64,000 bases of DNA from Martelella sp. HB161492 (GCF_013184775.1 NZ_JAATVV010000005.1:1-64000), one strand, 5' to 3'; numbered from the stretch's first letter, positions 35,590-44,004 are shown. The notes: generated by a model not told the origin, from the letters alone. A program made the numbers and translations.

Positions 35590-35619
35590 GAGTTGCGCAG
35601 CAACTCGTAAGTGCGCCCT
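35590..35619. other. oriT: origin of transfer (oriT), RSF1010/Ti (MOBQ) type
   Basis: A perfect hairpin (GAGTTGC, 35590-35596, with GCAACTC, 35600-35606) lies directly next to GTAAGTGCGCCCT at 35607-35619. That core is the hallmark of MOBQ nick regions, where cleavage falls in the GCG/CCC step, here about 35615/35616. It is between divergent traA and a TraD/MobC-like gene, as in Ti plasmids. The rest of 35531-35813 should hold the promoters of both genes. Confidence 0.85.
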
Positions 35620-35813
35620 TCGCGGTTCTGAAGCTCCCGCTTCAGACCACATCGGTGTGGCGACTGCAGCGCGCGTCGGACAGGAAGGGCAATGAAACGA
35701 ACTTGTCCGGCAAAGGCAGGGAAAATGGAAATATAACAATGTGATAGAGAGGTTATTCTTGAGCTTCACGACGCGCCGGATAGTCTCCGGCCTCATCAGA
35801 CAGGAGACCATCC

Positions 35814-36104
35814 ATGGCGCAGAAATCGATCGAGCAAAGGCTCGCTGAACTCGAACAGCAGAAGAAGACCCTCAAGGCCAGACTGGGCAAGCAGGAACGC
35901 AGCCGAGACACCCGCCGCAAGGTGCTGCTCGGCGCGTTTCTGCTCCATCGTCTCGAACACAAGGCCGATCAGCAGTTCGTCGGAAAGATACGGGAATGGA
36001 TCACAGCCGAACTGCCGGAATTCCTCACCCGCGACGGTGACAAAGAATTGTTCGATGAGATCCTGAATCCCAATTCGGAAGCAAAGCCGGGTTCTGAAAT
36101 TTGA
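35814..36104 (+). CDS. TraD/MobC-like mobilisation accessory protein
   Basis: 96 aa. A heptad-like, Lys/Glu-rich N-terminal coiled coil (residues 5-35) is followed by DTRRKVLLGAFLLHRLE, which recalls the DTRRKIELGGL motif of small TraD/MobC proteins next to MOBQ relaxases. Placement across oriT from traA supports a relaxosome role. The exact family is uncertain. Confidence 0.6.
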   Translation: MAQKSIEQRLAELEQQKKTLKARLGKQERSRDTRRKVLLGAFLLHRLEHKADQQFVGKIREWITAELPEFLTRDGDKELFDEILNPNSEAKPGSEI

Positions 36105-36333
36105 CCGGAAACGGAATGCCCGGCGCTCAACCGCTATGCGCTCGTTCTGCCAGACATGGCGGAAGGGGTTGGCAGACGAGTCAATCGACGTTCCGAAATA
36201 GCCATTGCACGGACCGCTTTCCCCACAGGCTCCGGCCTCTCTACGGCGCGTTGGAAAGCACGTTCAGCCTCCGCCTGCGCCGCTGCGCTCCGCCCCTTCG
36301 GGGTGGAAAAACGCCGCAAGCGCTGCAGCAAAA

Positions 36334-36351
36334 AGGCCGCTCACGCGGCCT
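36334..36351 (-). terminator. rho-independent terminator after the DUF1640 gene
   Basis: On the minus strand the stem AGGCCGC/GCGGCCT (4 nt loop) is followed by a T-run (AAAAA on the plus strand at 36330-36334). It ends the minus-strand transcript of the gene at 36385-36642. The remaining 36105-36384 shows no gene. Confidence 0.7.
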
Positions 36352-36384
36352 TCGATAATTCAAAGAGATGATTGCCCCTCGCAA

Positions 36385-36642
36385 TCACGCGGGCGGGAAA
36401 AGCCGGTCCAGAAGCGCCAGAAAGGCAACGCCTGCTACCATCAGGCTGCCAAGCTTGATCGTCATCTTCTGACCAAGAGCCTCGATCTTGCTTTCCAGCC
36501 TTTCAATATCGTGTTTCGTTGCGATATTCTCGCCAACGCCCTCGGCAAAGGTCGAGACAAGCTCTTGCGCCTGTTTGTCATCAAACCCGGCCTCTTTCAG
36601 CCGGTTCGCTGCCTTCAGTGTGTCAAATGCCAAAACCGCCAC
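36385..36642 (-). CDS. DUF1640-like small coiled-coil membrane protein
   Basis: 85 aa from a GTG at 36642 preceded by AAGGAG. It opens with AFDTLKAANRLKEAGF, then a coiled coil (KHDIERLESKIEAL) and a single C-terminal membrane helix (SLMVAGVAFLALL). This is the DUF1640/CCDC90 layout, common in plasmids and phages of alphaproteobacteria. Function unknown. The longer reading to 36729 has no ribosome site. Confidence 0.7.
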   Translation of the reverse strand: MAVLAFDTLKAANRLKEAGFDDKQAQELVSTFAEGVGENIATKHDIERLESKIEALGQKMTIKLGSLMVAGVAFLALLDRLFPPA

Positions 36643-36737
36643 TCCGGTTCTCCTTCCTGTCCTGTATACTGCATTTTGCATGGGCTTCACAGTGCGATTA
36701 GGGCCTGCCGCTGAGGTGGCAGGCCGCACCGTTGCGA

Positions 36738-37079
36738 TCAGCGCTCGCGTTCCAGCATGATCGTCAGAACCCGAACGGTCTTCCGCCTGTCGGCCGGGTC
36801 TTCCGAGGCATGCAGCATGTCCAGGGCGTAGTAGTCGATTTTCCAGCAGATTTTGTGGCCGTCATGATCAAACGCGCCGTAGTCCCGTTCGCCATAGGGG
36901 TCATTGTCCCGCGTGAAATCGTCATAGGCCACGACCTTCTCACGGATGGCCGATTGCGTGTCGGCGTCCAGTGCCGAAATTCCGAGCGTCTGGACAACGC
37001 GGCCAATGCAGAAGAACTGCCGCAAGGTGTCATTCAGCTTTGCAATCTCGGCGGTTCTGCTCGTTTCTGTCGTTGACAT
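36738..37079 (-). CDS. DUF3768 family protein
   Basis: 113 aa, ATG at 37079 with AGGAG. Residues 10-110 show the DUF3768 pattern: LNDTLRQ, FTRDNDPYGERDYGAF, WKIDYYALDM and a final RVLTIMLERE. Such proteins are frequent on rhizobial conjugative elements and plasmids, with no known biochemical role. It is preceded by copy A of the structured leader (37103-37436), which also precedes ardC. Confidence 0.8.
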   Translation of the reverse strand: MSTTETSRTAEIAKLNDTLRQFFCIGRVVQTLGISALDADTQSAIREKVVAYDDFTRDNDPYGERDYGAFDHDGHKICWKIDYYALDMLHASEDPADRRKTVRVLTIMLERER

Positions 37080-37102
37080 ATTCGTCTCTCCTATTCTTCC
37101 GA

Positions 37103-37436
37103 GAAGCGGTCCTGCTCTTGCCCGTCTCGGGCAGGAGCCCCGCTCCTGTTCCCGAGCAATCGGCGATCCGATCAGAGGGTTGGGGGAAAAGCGAAAAATC
37201 GGGAGGGGTATCGCCCACACCGCAGGTGCAAGCTAGGCTTCGCCCAAGGCCTGCCCTGGGCGGAGACTGGCGCAGTCCTGCACAAATGGAGGGCGTGCCG
37301 GCCGGGCCGGCGCAAACGCAGAGCGGAAGGATGGGGAGACCCGATTTTTCGCTTTAGGGGGAGGAAGACAGTGTCTTCCTGATCCTCCTCGACCTTAGGA
37401 GGAACGCCTTGACCTTTTCAGCGGCACGCTGCTGCC
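37103..37436 (-). repeat. structured leader repeat, copy A (upstream of DUF3768 gene)
   Basis: About 335 bp that recurs at 39248-39581 with a constant 2145 bp offset, so without net indel. By eye I count about 26 differences, most in the last 35 bp. It ends 23 bp before the DUF3768 start codon. Inside are an outer 16 nt pairing (37188-37203 with 37340-37355), a long nested hairpin (37126-37156), GCCGGC-N3-GCCGGC and a GGAAGAC-type stem. It probably forms a structured 5' leader or promoter region on the minus strand. Confidence 0.85.
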
Positions 37437-37559
37437 GCGCATGGCGATTCAGAGTGGATTCTCGAACGACACGGGTAGATAGCGGCTTAGCCGTTATTGA
37501 ACGTCAACAGAGAGCCGAACGTCCATGTTTGCCAAAAAGAGGGGGGCGGGCAGGGGAGT

Positions 37560-37588
37560 TTGAGGGGAAGGGTTTGGGTTCCCCTCAA
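37560..37588. terminator. 10 bp hairpin after the antitoxin gene
   Basis: TTGAGGGGAA and its complement pair around a 9 nt loop just past the stop of the minus-strand antitoxin gene. No T-run follows on the minus strand, so it may be a weak terminator or an RNA-stabilising stem. The rest of 37437-37597 shows nothing. Confidence 0.4.
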
Positions 37589-37597
37589 CTTGCCGGA

Positions 37598-37912
37598 TCA
37601 GGACACGCTAGACAGCGTATGATCGGTCGTCTTCTCGACAAACGACAAACGATAGCCCAGAGCGTCGGCCACCTTCGTGATTGTGAGAAACTCCGGATTT
37701 CCCTCGCCGCTCAGCGCTTTATAGATCGCCTGCCGGGTCAGGCCCGTCTTACGGGCAATGTCGGTAATGCCGCGCGCGCGGGCCACAACACCGAGCGCAT
37801 GCGCCATTTCCTGCGCGTCACCGCTTTCCGCCGACAACGCCAGATATTCGGCAAAATCGTCCTCGGTTTCGAGATATTCGGCACTGTCAAAAGCTCTGGT
37901 TTTCAAGGTCAT
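37598..37912 (-). CDS. HigA-type antitoxin, HTH
   Basis: 104 aa. The core is a Cro/XRE-like helix-turn-helix (IARKTGLTRQAIYKALSGEGNPEF, residues about 52-75), of the putative addiction-module antidote type. It follows the toxin gene by 3 bp on the same strand, the toxin-first order of HigBA. The antitoxin neutralises the toxin and represses the operon, which would hold the element in the cell line. Confidence 0.82.
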   Translation of the reverse strand: MTLKTRAFDSAEYLETEDDFAEYLALSAESGDAQEMAHALGVVARARGITDIARKTGLTRQAIYKALSGEGNPEFLTITKVADALGYRLSFVEKTTDHTLSSVS

Positions 37913-37915
37913 GAC

Positions 37916-38212
37916 TTAATCTCTCAGCTCTTTGGCCAGCTTCTTGGCTCTGGTGATATCCTGCGCCTGCGTGCTTTTGCTGCCGCCACAAAGCAGCAAA
38001 TAGACAACCTCACCCGACTGAACATAATAGACGCGATAGCCGGGACCGTAATCAATCCGCAATTCGCTGATGCCTTCGCCAACCGGCTTAACATCGCCCG
38101 CATTCCCAAGGGCAAGGCGATCGATCCTTTTGACGATGCGAAGGACAGCGCGCCTGTCGCGCAATGCCGTCAGCCATCGGGAAAATTCGTCGGTCTGGTG
38201 AATTGTGAACAT
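37916..38212 (-). CDS. HigB-type (RelE/ParE fold) toxin
   Basis: 98 aa. FSRWLTALRDRRAVLRI, the ELRIDYGPGYRVYYV strand pair and the VVYLLLCGGSKSTQ segment are those of the addiction-module killer family of the RelE/ParE superfamily. The conserved Arg and Tyr of GYRVYY suggest ribosome-dependent mRNA cleavage by analogy. The 48 bp to the ardC stop leaves room for a small promoter; the pair could also be read through from ardC. Confidence 0.82.
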   Translation of the reverse strand: MFTIHQTDEFSRWLTALRDRRAVLRIVKRIDRLALGNAGDVKPVGEGISELRIDYGPGYRVYYVQSGEVVYLLLCGGSKSTQAQDITRAKKLAKELRD

Positions 38213-38260
38213 GTCGATATGTAAACCATGGTTGTCATTTTGTCAAGGGAACAGCGCCGC

Positions 38261-39217
38261 TTAAGCGGCGACGCTCACCCCCTCGTTTTCGGCGGCCTCC
38301 TCGGCCTTTGGCTGCTTTGAATGCAGGTAGCCCACGGCTTTTTCAGCATGGCTTGCGGCCTGAAAAATGGCACGTTTGTCATTCTTCAAAGCTTTGAGCC
38401 ACGAACCGATATAGGCCGCGTGATCGTCGCGGGGTTCGGCCTCGATGCCAAGATCGGCGCAAAGGAAAACACTGCCTAGCTCGGCTACAAGTTCTTCGCG
38501 GGCGTAGCCAGCGTCTCCGCGCTGCTTCGTGCCGAAATCGCGATCAAGGCGGGTTTCATGCATCGTCCAGTGGACGCATTCGTGGCCGAGCGTGGCGGCA
38601 TGCGCCTCGGCGGAAACAAAGTTCTCAAACGGCGGCATACGGATGAAATCGCCTGACGACGAGTAGAAGGCACGGCTTCCGCCTGTGCGGATATCAGCGC
38701 CAAGATTTTCAAAGAACCGGTCGGCTGCCTCGATGCGGTCAAACTCATTTTCCGGCTGTTCCGGCTGCGCGGCAATGTGGAATTGCTCGGGCAAGCCTTC
38801 GATCTGATCGGCGTTGAAAACCGAATAGCCCTTCATGAACGGAATGCGGCGCTCGCGTTCTTCGCCTGTCTCTGGGTCCTCTTCCTTCTTCTCGAAGGTG
38901 TTGGCATAGACCACAAGGGCCGATTTTTCGCCTTTCTTCACCTGCCCGCCTAGTTCCTGCGCCTGCTTGTAGGTCATCCAGTAGGGAGACGTGTAACCGC
39001 GATCCTCTGCCTCGATCCAAAGCAGGACAACATTGATGCCACGGTAGGGCTGGCCGTTATGGCGAAGCGGGCGGCATGGAGCGCCGCCTTTCCAAGGCTT
39101 GAACCATGGCCGCGTTCCTTCTTCCAGCTGCCCAACAATCCTGTCTGTGATCCGTTGATAAATATCGGAATGAACTGCCAGTTCTTCGCTTGCCTTTTTC
39201 GTGTTCCGGCGTGCCAT
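38261..39217 (-). CDS. ardC: ArdC-type antirestriction protein
   Basis: 318 aa from the ATG at 39217 (AGGAG 7 nt upstream). The N-terminal domain (about 15-130; RPWFKPWKGG, YRGINVVLLW, YWMTYKQAQELGG) binds single-stranded DNA in ArdC, and the C-terminal metallopeptidase-like domain has the zinc motif HECVH followed by the LVAELGSVFL helix. ArdC protects entering DNA from restriction during conjugation, so early expression in a recipient is expected. Leader copy B ends 31 bp upstream of its start. Confidence 0.88.
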   Translation of the reverse strand: MARRNTKKASEELAVHSDIYQRITDRIVGQLEEGTRPWFKPWKGGAPCRPLRHNGQPYRGINVVLLWIEAEDRGYTSPYWMTYKQAQELGGQVKKGEKSALVVYANTFEKKEEDPETGEERERRIPFMKGYSVFNADQIEGLPEQFHIAAQPEQPENEFDRIEAADRFFENLGADIRTGGSRAFYSSSGDFIRMPPFENFVSAEAHAATLGHECVHWTMHETRLDRDFGTKQRGDAGYAREELVAELGSVFLCADLGIEAEPRDDHAAYIGSWLKALKNDKRAIFQAASHAEKAVGYLHSKQPKAEEAAENEGVSVAA

Positions 39218-39247
39218 GGTGTTTCTCCTGCTTTCCCATTTTCCCGC

Positions 39248-39581
39248 GAAGCGGTCTTGCTCTTGCCCGTCTCGGGCAGGAGCCCCGCTCCTGCTCCCGA
39301 GCAATCGGCGATCCGATCAGAGGGTTGGGGGCAAAGCGAAAAATCGGGAGGGGTATCGCCCACACCGCAGGTGCAAGCGAGGCTCCGCCCAAGGCCTGCC
39401 CTGGGCGGAGCCTGGCGCAGTCCTGCACAAACGGAGGGCGTGCCGGCGAAGCCGGCGCGAACGCAGAGCGGAAGGATGGGGAGACCCGAATTTTCGCTTT
39501 AGGGGGAGGGAGACAGCGTCTTCCTGATCCCCCTCGATCTTCGAAAAAAGCCCTTGGCCTTTTCAGCGACAAGCTGCTGCC
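39248..39581 (-). repeat. structured leader repeat, copy B (upstream of ardC)
   Basis: Direct-repeat partner of 37103-37436. The outer pairing is kept at 39333-39348 with 39485-39500 (one mismatch), and the GCCGGC stem is kept while its loop changes from CGG to GAA, which favours a selected structure. It ends 30 bp before the ardC start codon. Confidence 0.85.
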
Positions 39582-40064
39582 TCGACCGTCGCGACGGCGA
39601 CGGGCGAGGCCGATAAGGAAAGAAGAATGGCGAGCATCGGAGCGCTCAACATCGTGACGGCCGCAGGCCGGGAGCGCGGGAATTCTCGACAGGTCCGGCC
39701 GGTGAGAGAATGCAGCCGCAGGAGCCTTAGCATAGCGACGGCCGCAGGCCGGAAGGCGGGACCGACTGCATCGCCGGCTGGGCCTTCATTTTCCGGCGCC
39801 AAGGGCGGCGGCCTGCCTTAGCGATCGTAACCCGCATGGGAGAAGACGGCCAAGGCTGGCTTCGTGCCGCAGGCATAGAGCGCGGCTGGGCGCAAGAACG
39901 GAAGGCGATCTCAAGAGAAGTTACAATTTGCCAGGCCCACCCACCTACAAGCGGTATATAAAACAGGATGGTATAGATGGCGACGGAACCATAGGATGCA
40001 TTGCCACGGCCGGCGTGGATCGTTTCTGGAAATCTACGGCGTGCCTAGATTTCGGGGGACGAAG
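39582..40064. other. non-coding stretch with short repeats
   Basis: No supported gene. GACGGCCGCAGGCCGG occurs at 39656-39671 and again at 39737-39752, an 81 bp spacing, each a near-palindrome. Small frames on both strands here follow the GC pattern and lack ribosome sites. The last 150 bp are the leader of the pentapeptide-repeat gene. Confidence 0.5.
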
Positions 40065-41420
40065 ATGGATGAGGATGAGACGCGAAAGCTTTTCAGTGAA
40101 GGCAAAAGCGCCTGGAACCGCTGGGCAAACGGGTTGCTTCGCGAAAAACCAGACACGAGCATTCCAACGTCACAGCTTCCCGCCAATGAGCAAGTGGAAC
40201 GTGAACGCTTGACCCAAGATTGGCAACAACGTGCCAATGTTGTGTTACGAAAACATATCTTTGAACAGAAAATCGACTTTTCCGGGTGGCTATTTCCTGG
40301 ATTTTTGACTTTCGACAGAGTCGAATTCGCTGCCGCAATCAGCTTCAATGGTTGTGAATTCTCTGCAATCACCTTTCATGGCGTTGCGTTTAAGGGGCAG
40401 CTGGATCTATCTCGATGCCAAGCGACCGAACTCAAGTTTTTCCACGCGCGCTTTCATGACGCTACCGATTTCTCCGGAAGCCACATCAGCCAGGAGTTCG
40501 CTATCCAAAGCAGCGAAATGCACAAACCCGCCAACTGGAAGGGTATGAGAAGCGAAAGGAAGCTGAATCTGAGTGGGTCAACGTTTCATGAGGGAGCCGA
40601 CTTATCGGAGGCAATGCTTGAAGGGACGGTTGCGATGCAAGGTTCGAAATTTCACGCGCCGCTAGTTGTCGCGGGAAAGGACCTGCACGGGTCGAATTTT
40701 CGAAGTGCTTCTCTACATGACGCCGACTTCACGAACACAAACCTTGAGGACGCAAATTTTACCGGAGCGGACCTCACCAACGCCAATTTGCTCGGAGCGC
40801 ATACCAACACGAAGACAATATTCGAGAAGGCCACCGCCGATGGTTGCCGGATAAACCGCTACGCACTGGAATGCCTTAAAGACTATGGCGAGTTGTCTGA
40901 CGGGGCAAGAATGAAGATGGCGATCCAGGATGACGTTGCAATCCTGAGGCAGAGATTCAGTGGCTATCTGCGTTGGATGCACCTTGTCGCTTTGGTGGCC
41001 TTTATCTTCCCATATGCATGGTTTCTGCTCAGCAAATGGGGCGAGGCGCGCTTCTTTGACAATCCGGCGGTGGAGCACATCACGCTGGCTGAAGCGCTTT
41101 GCCGCTATATTTACAACGGTGGCGTGAACTGGGAGACCGGCTTCGATTTCAGCTTTTCGTTTGTCATATTCATACTTGGACTTTTGTTCAACTGCCTGCG
41201 CGGGATAATGCTCTGGAAGACGAAGACGTTGGAATTTCAGGAAGAAGTCAGAGGCGTTCGGGTTGATTTCAGCCTTGTCGATCCTATTTTCGAGGCGCAG
41301 GGCCTCCGGAGGCTGACCTGGGGGACACTGCAAAAAATCGCCGACAAAGCAGTCTTGGTCTACTTCCTCATCGTGGCTTCGAATACTGTCCACTTTCTCA
41401 TGATGGATATTCCAGTTTAG
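40065..41420 (+). CDS. pentapeptide-repeat membrane protein
   Basis: 451 aa, ATG at 40065 after GGGGGACGAAG. Residues about 60-265 are beta-rich with pentapeptide repeats (A/N-D/N-L/F-x-x), clearest in GSNFRSASLHDADFTNTNLEDANFTGADLTNANL-type register at about 205-245. Three hydrophobic helices follow (about 307-327, 364-384, 424-448). It is less GC-rich than its neighbours, suggesting separate acquisition. The architecture resembles cytoplasmic right-handed beta-helix proteins fused to membrane anchors; the role is unknown, and a cargo or defence function is only a hypothesis. Confidence 0.75.
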   Translation: MDEDETRKLFSEGKSAWNRWANGLLREKPDTSIPTSQLPANEQVERERLTQDWQQRANVVLRKHIFEQKIDFSGWLFPGFLTFDRVEFAAAISFNGCEFSAITFHGVAFKGQLDLSRCQATELKFFHARFHDATDFSGSHISQEFAIQSSEMHKPANWKGMRSERKLNLSGSTFHEGADLSEAMLEGTVAMQGSKFHAPLVVAGKDLHGSNFRSASLHDADFTNTNLEDANFTGADLTNANLLGAHTNTKTIFEKATADGCRINRYALECLKDYGELSDGARMKMAIQDDVAILRQRFSGYLRWMHLVALVAFIFPYAWFLLSKWGEARFFDNPAVEHITLAEALCRYIYNGGVNWETGFDFSFSFVIFILGLLFNCLRGIMLWKTKTLEFQEEVRGVRVDFSLVDPIFEAQGLRRLTWGTLQKIADKAVLVYFLIVASNTVHFLMMDIPV

Positions 41421-41442
41421 CGCTGCTGCTCATCCAAGACGG

Positions 41443-41643
41443 TCAAAGCTCCTGAGCGGCCTCCACCCTGCTGATAATCCGCGCGCCATGTTGCAGACAG
41501 AGCGAATAGCCGGCCTTGAGGGTCGCCGACGCCTCAATATAGTGCGGCTGGGCCTCGGCGAAGCTGTCGAAGGAAAGATCGAGGATGATCCGGTCGTTCT
41601 GGTCCCTGAGCACCAGCCGGTGTCTGACGAAGGTCTTTCCCAT
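41443..41643 (-). CDS. small hypothetical protein
   Basis: 66 aa from the ATG at 41643 (a longer start at 41682 is possible). Reads as a compact alpha/beta protein (HRLVLRDQNDRIILDLSF, then AEAQPHYIEASATL) with no recognised family. It lies in the cargo end of the element and may be transcribed alone. Confidence 0.45.
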   Translation of the reverse strand: MGKTFVRHRLVLRDQNDRIILDLSFDSFAEAQPHYIEASATLKAGYSLCLQHGARIISRVEAAQEL

Positions 41644-41861
41644 GACCCTACTCATAGAATTCGGGAAGTGTGCTTTATCCAAAATCTGTCAACAGCGCAT
41701 CGGCAACGGCGGGCTTGTGGCGATAGCCGGGCGGTCAGTGGGCAGGCCGGATGCTTGCGGGCGCTCGGCTGCACGAGATATGTTCGCATCACCGGAACCG
41801 GATCGGGAACAGGGCGCATGACGAAATGGCGAGCAGGCCGCGCTGTTGATAGCCTTTCGGC

Positions 41862-42071
41862 TTATTCCTGCAAAAGTCCGTCATAGACCTCCATCAGCGC
41901 GCTGGTGATTGCCTGACCCAAAGCATTGCCCGCAACACGAATATCCTCTTCCGTGCCGTCGCGTGCGGCTCTGGCAAGTTCGAAGCCCTGTTCCTTGACG
42001 ATCTGATTGGCAACTTCGATGGCCCATAGGCCAAAGTCACCCCGGGTTTCGATCTGAATGTTCTCAGCCAT
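41862..42071 (-). CDS. small hypothetical protein
   Basis: 69 aa, with AGGAG 11 nt before the ATG. Predicted mostly helical and acidic (IEVANQIVKEQGFELARAARDG). No family recognised. Small orphan genes of this kind are usual at cargo ends of conjugative elements. Confidence 0.5.
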   Translation of the reverse strand: MAENIQIETRGDFGLWAIEVANQIVKEQGFELARAARDGTEEDIRVAGNALGQAITSALMEVYDGLLQE

Positions 42072-42680
42072 AACGACTTAACTCCTGCGCTCTGATTTGG
42101 CGGCCCAACGTCACTGAGCACGATATTCACCATCACCGTTACTCGATCAAGCGCAAACGGCTCATAAAGGTCGCTGGAAAAGCCATGACCGCACGGTCGC
42201 ATTAGTTTGATGACGAACAGAAGGAAGCTACCAGAAACTTGGTGCGCCAGTATTGCCTGCCGATCGGGGCCAACTTCCTGCGGGAGCCGAAATGTCATTC
42301 ATGTTGCGGCAATCAACATTTGCCACCAACCAAACGCATTTCGACCCCGAGGCACTCCCATTTTTCTTACCCGCAGAGAAGGAAAGACATACAAATCAGA
42401 TACAATTAATTTGTGAAAATGATTTCACAGATTCTCAAAATTAACTGCCAAGCGACACCAGCGTTTCCAGAGCTTATAATGCGTCTTGAAGGGCCCGTAT
42501 TCCTTCGATGCATCGAACCACCCGAGCCGATTGCGGTTGACGAAGATGATACCGCTCAGAACACGCCGATCGTCAACGCGATGACGGCTGCGAGCCTGTC
42601 GTTGTCACCGTGAGTGGGACTGACAACGAGACACGGTGGCCCGAAAACCACCGCGTCCTTTCAGCTGACGTGGAAGGACA
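42072..42680. other. AT-richer gene-free stretch at the right end of the element
   Basis: About 600 bp without an intact gene. An IS5-type transposase fragment lies at 42440-42583. No tRNA half matching 17534-17579 was found here, so the right attachment site is either degraded or elsewhere. Confidence 0.5.
42440..42583 (-). pseudogene. IS5-family transposase remnant
   Basis: Read on the minus strand from about 42583, the frame gives RVDDRRVLSGIIFVNRN, then WFDASKEYGP and HYKLWKRWCRL, the N-terminal pattern of IS5-family transposases (DDRRVLNGI...W.DxPxxYGPxxTxYxRxxRW). No catalytic domain, terminal repeats or target duplication are visible, so only a fragment of about 48 codons survives. 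Confidence 0.75.
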
Positions 42681-44003
42681 TCACATCAGGCCGAGCAGCC
42701 GTGGCAGACCGAGCGTCAGGGCTGGAATATAGGTTACCATCATCAGCGCAATAAACAGGGTGATGAAGAATGGCAGCAGCGGCTTTGCCACCTTTTCGAT
42801 GGTGACGCCGGCGATCGAGCAGCCGACGAACAGGACCGATCCAACCGGTGGCGTCATCGAACCGATTCCGAGGTTGAAGATCATCATCAGGCCGAACTGA
42901 ACGGGGTCCATCCCAACCTGGGTCGCGATCGGCAGAAAGATCGGCGTGAAGATCAGAACGGCCGGTGTCAGGTCCATGAAAAAGCCGATGATCAGCAGGC
43001 ATATGTTCATGATCAGCAGGATCACGATCGGGTTCTTGAAGGTCAGCAGCCCATCGGCGATGGCATCGGGAATCCCTGTTATTGTCATCACATAGGACAT
43101 TATGCCGGAGGCGGCGATCAGGAAGAGGATCACCGCGCTGGTGATCATCGAGCCTTTCAGAACCTCAAGATATTCACGCCAGGTCGCAAGGCGGTAGATA
43201 AGCGACAGGATGAAGGAATAGAGAACGGCAACGGCCGCACCCTCAGTTGCCGTGAAGGCTCCGATGACGATACCGCCGATGACGACGACGACCATGAGGA
43301 GCGACGGCAGGGCCTGCCAGACGACGCGGATCGCCTCACCGGTTCCTGGACGTTCCGAGATGGGAAAGTTGCGGCGCTTGGCAATGATCCCGGCAACGAT
43401 CATGACCGCAAGGCCCATCATGATGCCGGGCACATAGCCGCCAATGAAGAGCGCTGAAATCGAGGTGCCGCCGGAGACGAGCGAGAACAGGATCAGCGGA
43501 CCGCTTGGCGGGATGAGGATACCGGACGGCGCCGAAGCGATATTGACGGCTGCCGAAAAGGTCGGGTCGTAGCCTTCCTTCTTTTGCAGCGGCGCCATGG
43601 TGCCGCCGACGGCTGCGGCTGCAGCAATCGCCGATCCGGAGATGGAACCGAAAAGCATGTTGGCTATGACATTGGTGTGCGCCAGCGCGCCCGGCAGGCG
43701 CCCACCAAGCAGTTTCGCAAGGTTGACGAGCCTTATGGCGATGCCGCCCTTGTTCATGATGTTGCCGGCCAGAATGAAGAAGGGAATGGCCAGAAGCGTG
43801 AAGCTGTCGAGGCCGGAAAACATCTTCTGCGTCGCGACGAAGAAGGCAACCTTGGGCGGCAGGAAGAACAGACCGGTAATGATCGACGAGACGGCAATGG
43901 CCACCGAAATGGCAATGCCCTGCGCCAGCATCCAGAAGAACAGGCCGAAGAGAAGGACGGCGGCGAATACCGTCTCGTCCACGTAATCGAAAATGAAGTC
44001 CAT
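42681..44003 (-). CDS. TRAP transporter large permease (DctM type)
   Basis: 440 aa, about 12 helices. Typical DctM motifs are present: LAIPFFILAGNIM, the NMLFGSISGSAIAAAAAVGG re-entrant loop, a GILIPPSGP loop and the late GSMTPPVGSVLF stretch. It couples sodium influx to uptake of an organic acid delivered by a binding protein. The small permease gene ends 1 bp upstream, and the likely binding protein (50512-51489) shares the same 45 bp promoter element. Context points to pectin-derived uronates. Confidence 0.88.
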   Translation of the reverse strand: MDFIFDYVDETVFAAVLLFGLFFWMLAQGIAISVAIAVSSIITGLFFLPPKVAFFVATQKMFSGLDSFTLLAIPFFILAGNIMNKGGIAIRLVNLAKLLGGRLPGALAHTNVIANMLFGSISGSAIAAAAAVGGTMAPLQKKEGYDPTFSAAVNIASAPSGILIPPSGPLILFSLVSGGTSISALFIGGYVPGIMMGLAVMIVAGIIAKRRNFPISERPGTGEAIRVVWQALPSLLMVVVVIGGIVIGAFTATEGAAVAVLYSFILSLIYRLATWREYLEVLKGSMITSAVILFLIAASGIMSYVMTITGIPDAIADGLLTFKNPIVILLIMNICLLIIGFFMDLTPAVLIFTPIFLPIATQVGMDPVQFGLMMIFNLGIGSMTPPVGSVLFVGCSIAGVTIEKVAKPLLPFFITLFIALMMVTYIPALTLGLPRLLGLM

Positions 44004-44004
44004 G

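Noticed and set aside
33404-35695. Long plus-strand frames opposite traA
   Set aside because: Shadows of the relaxase-helicase gene, whose motifs are unambiguous.
37103-39581. Direct repeats interpreted as an IS or composite transposon
   Set aside because: The copies carry no transposase frame or terminal inverted repeats and end just before start codons, which fits a leader better.
39563-39821. Small overlapping frames on both strands in the GC-rich stretch
   Set aside because: No ribosome sites, and the translations follow the repeated GC-palindromes.
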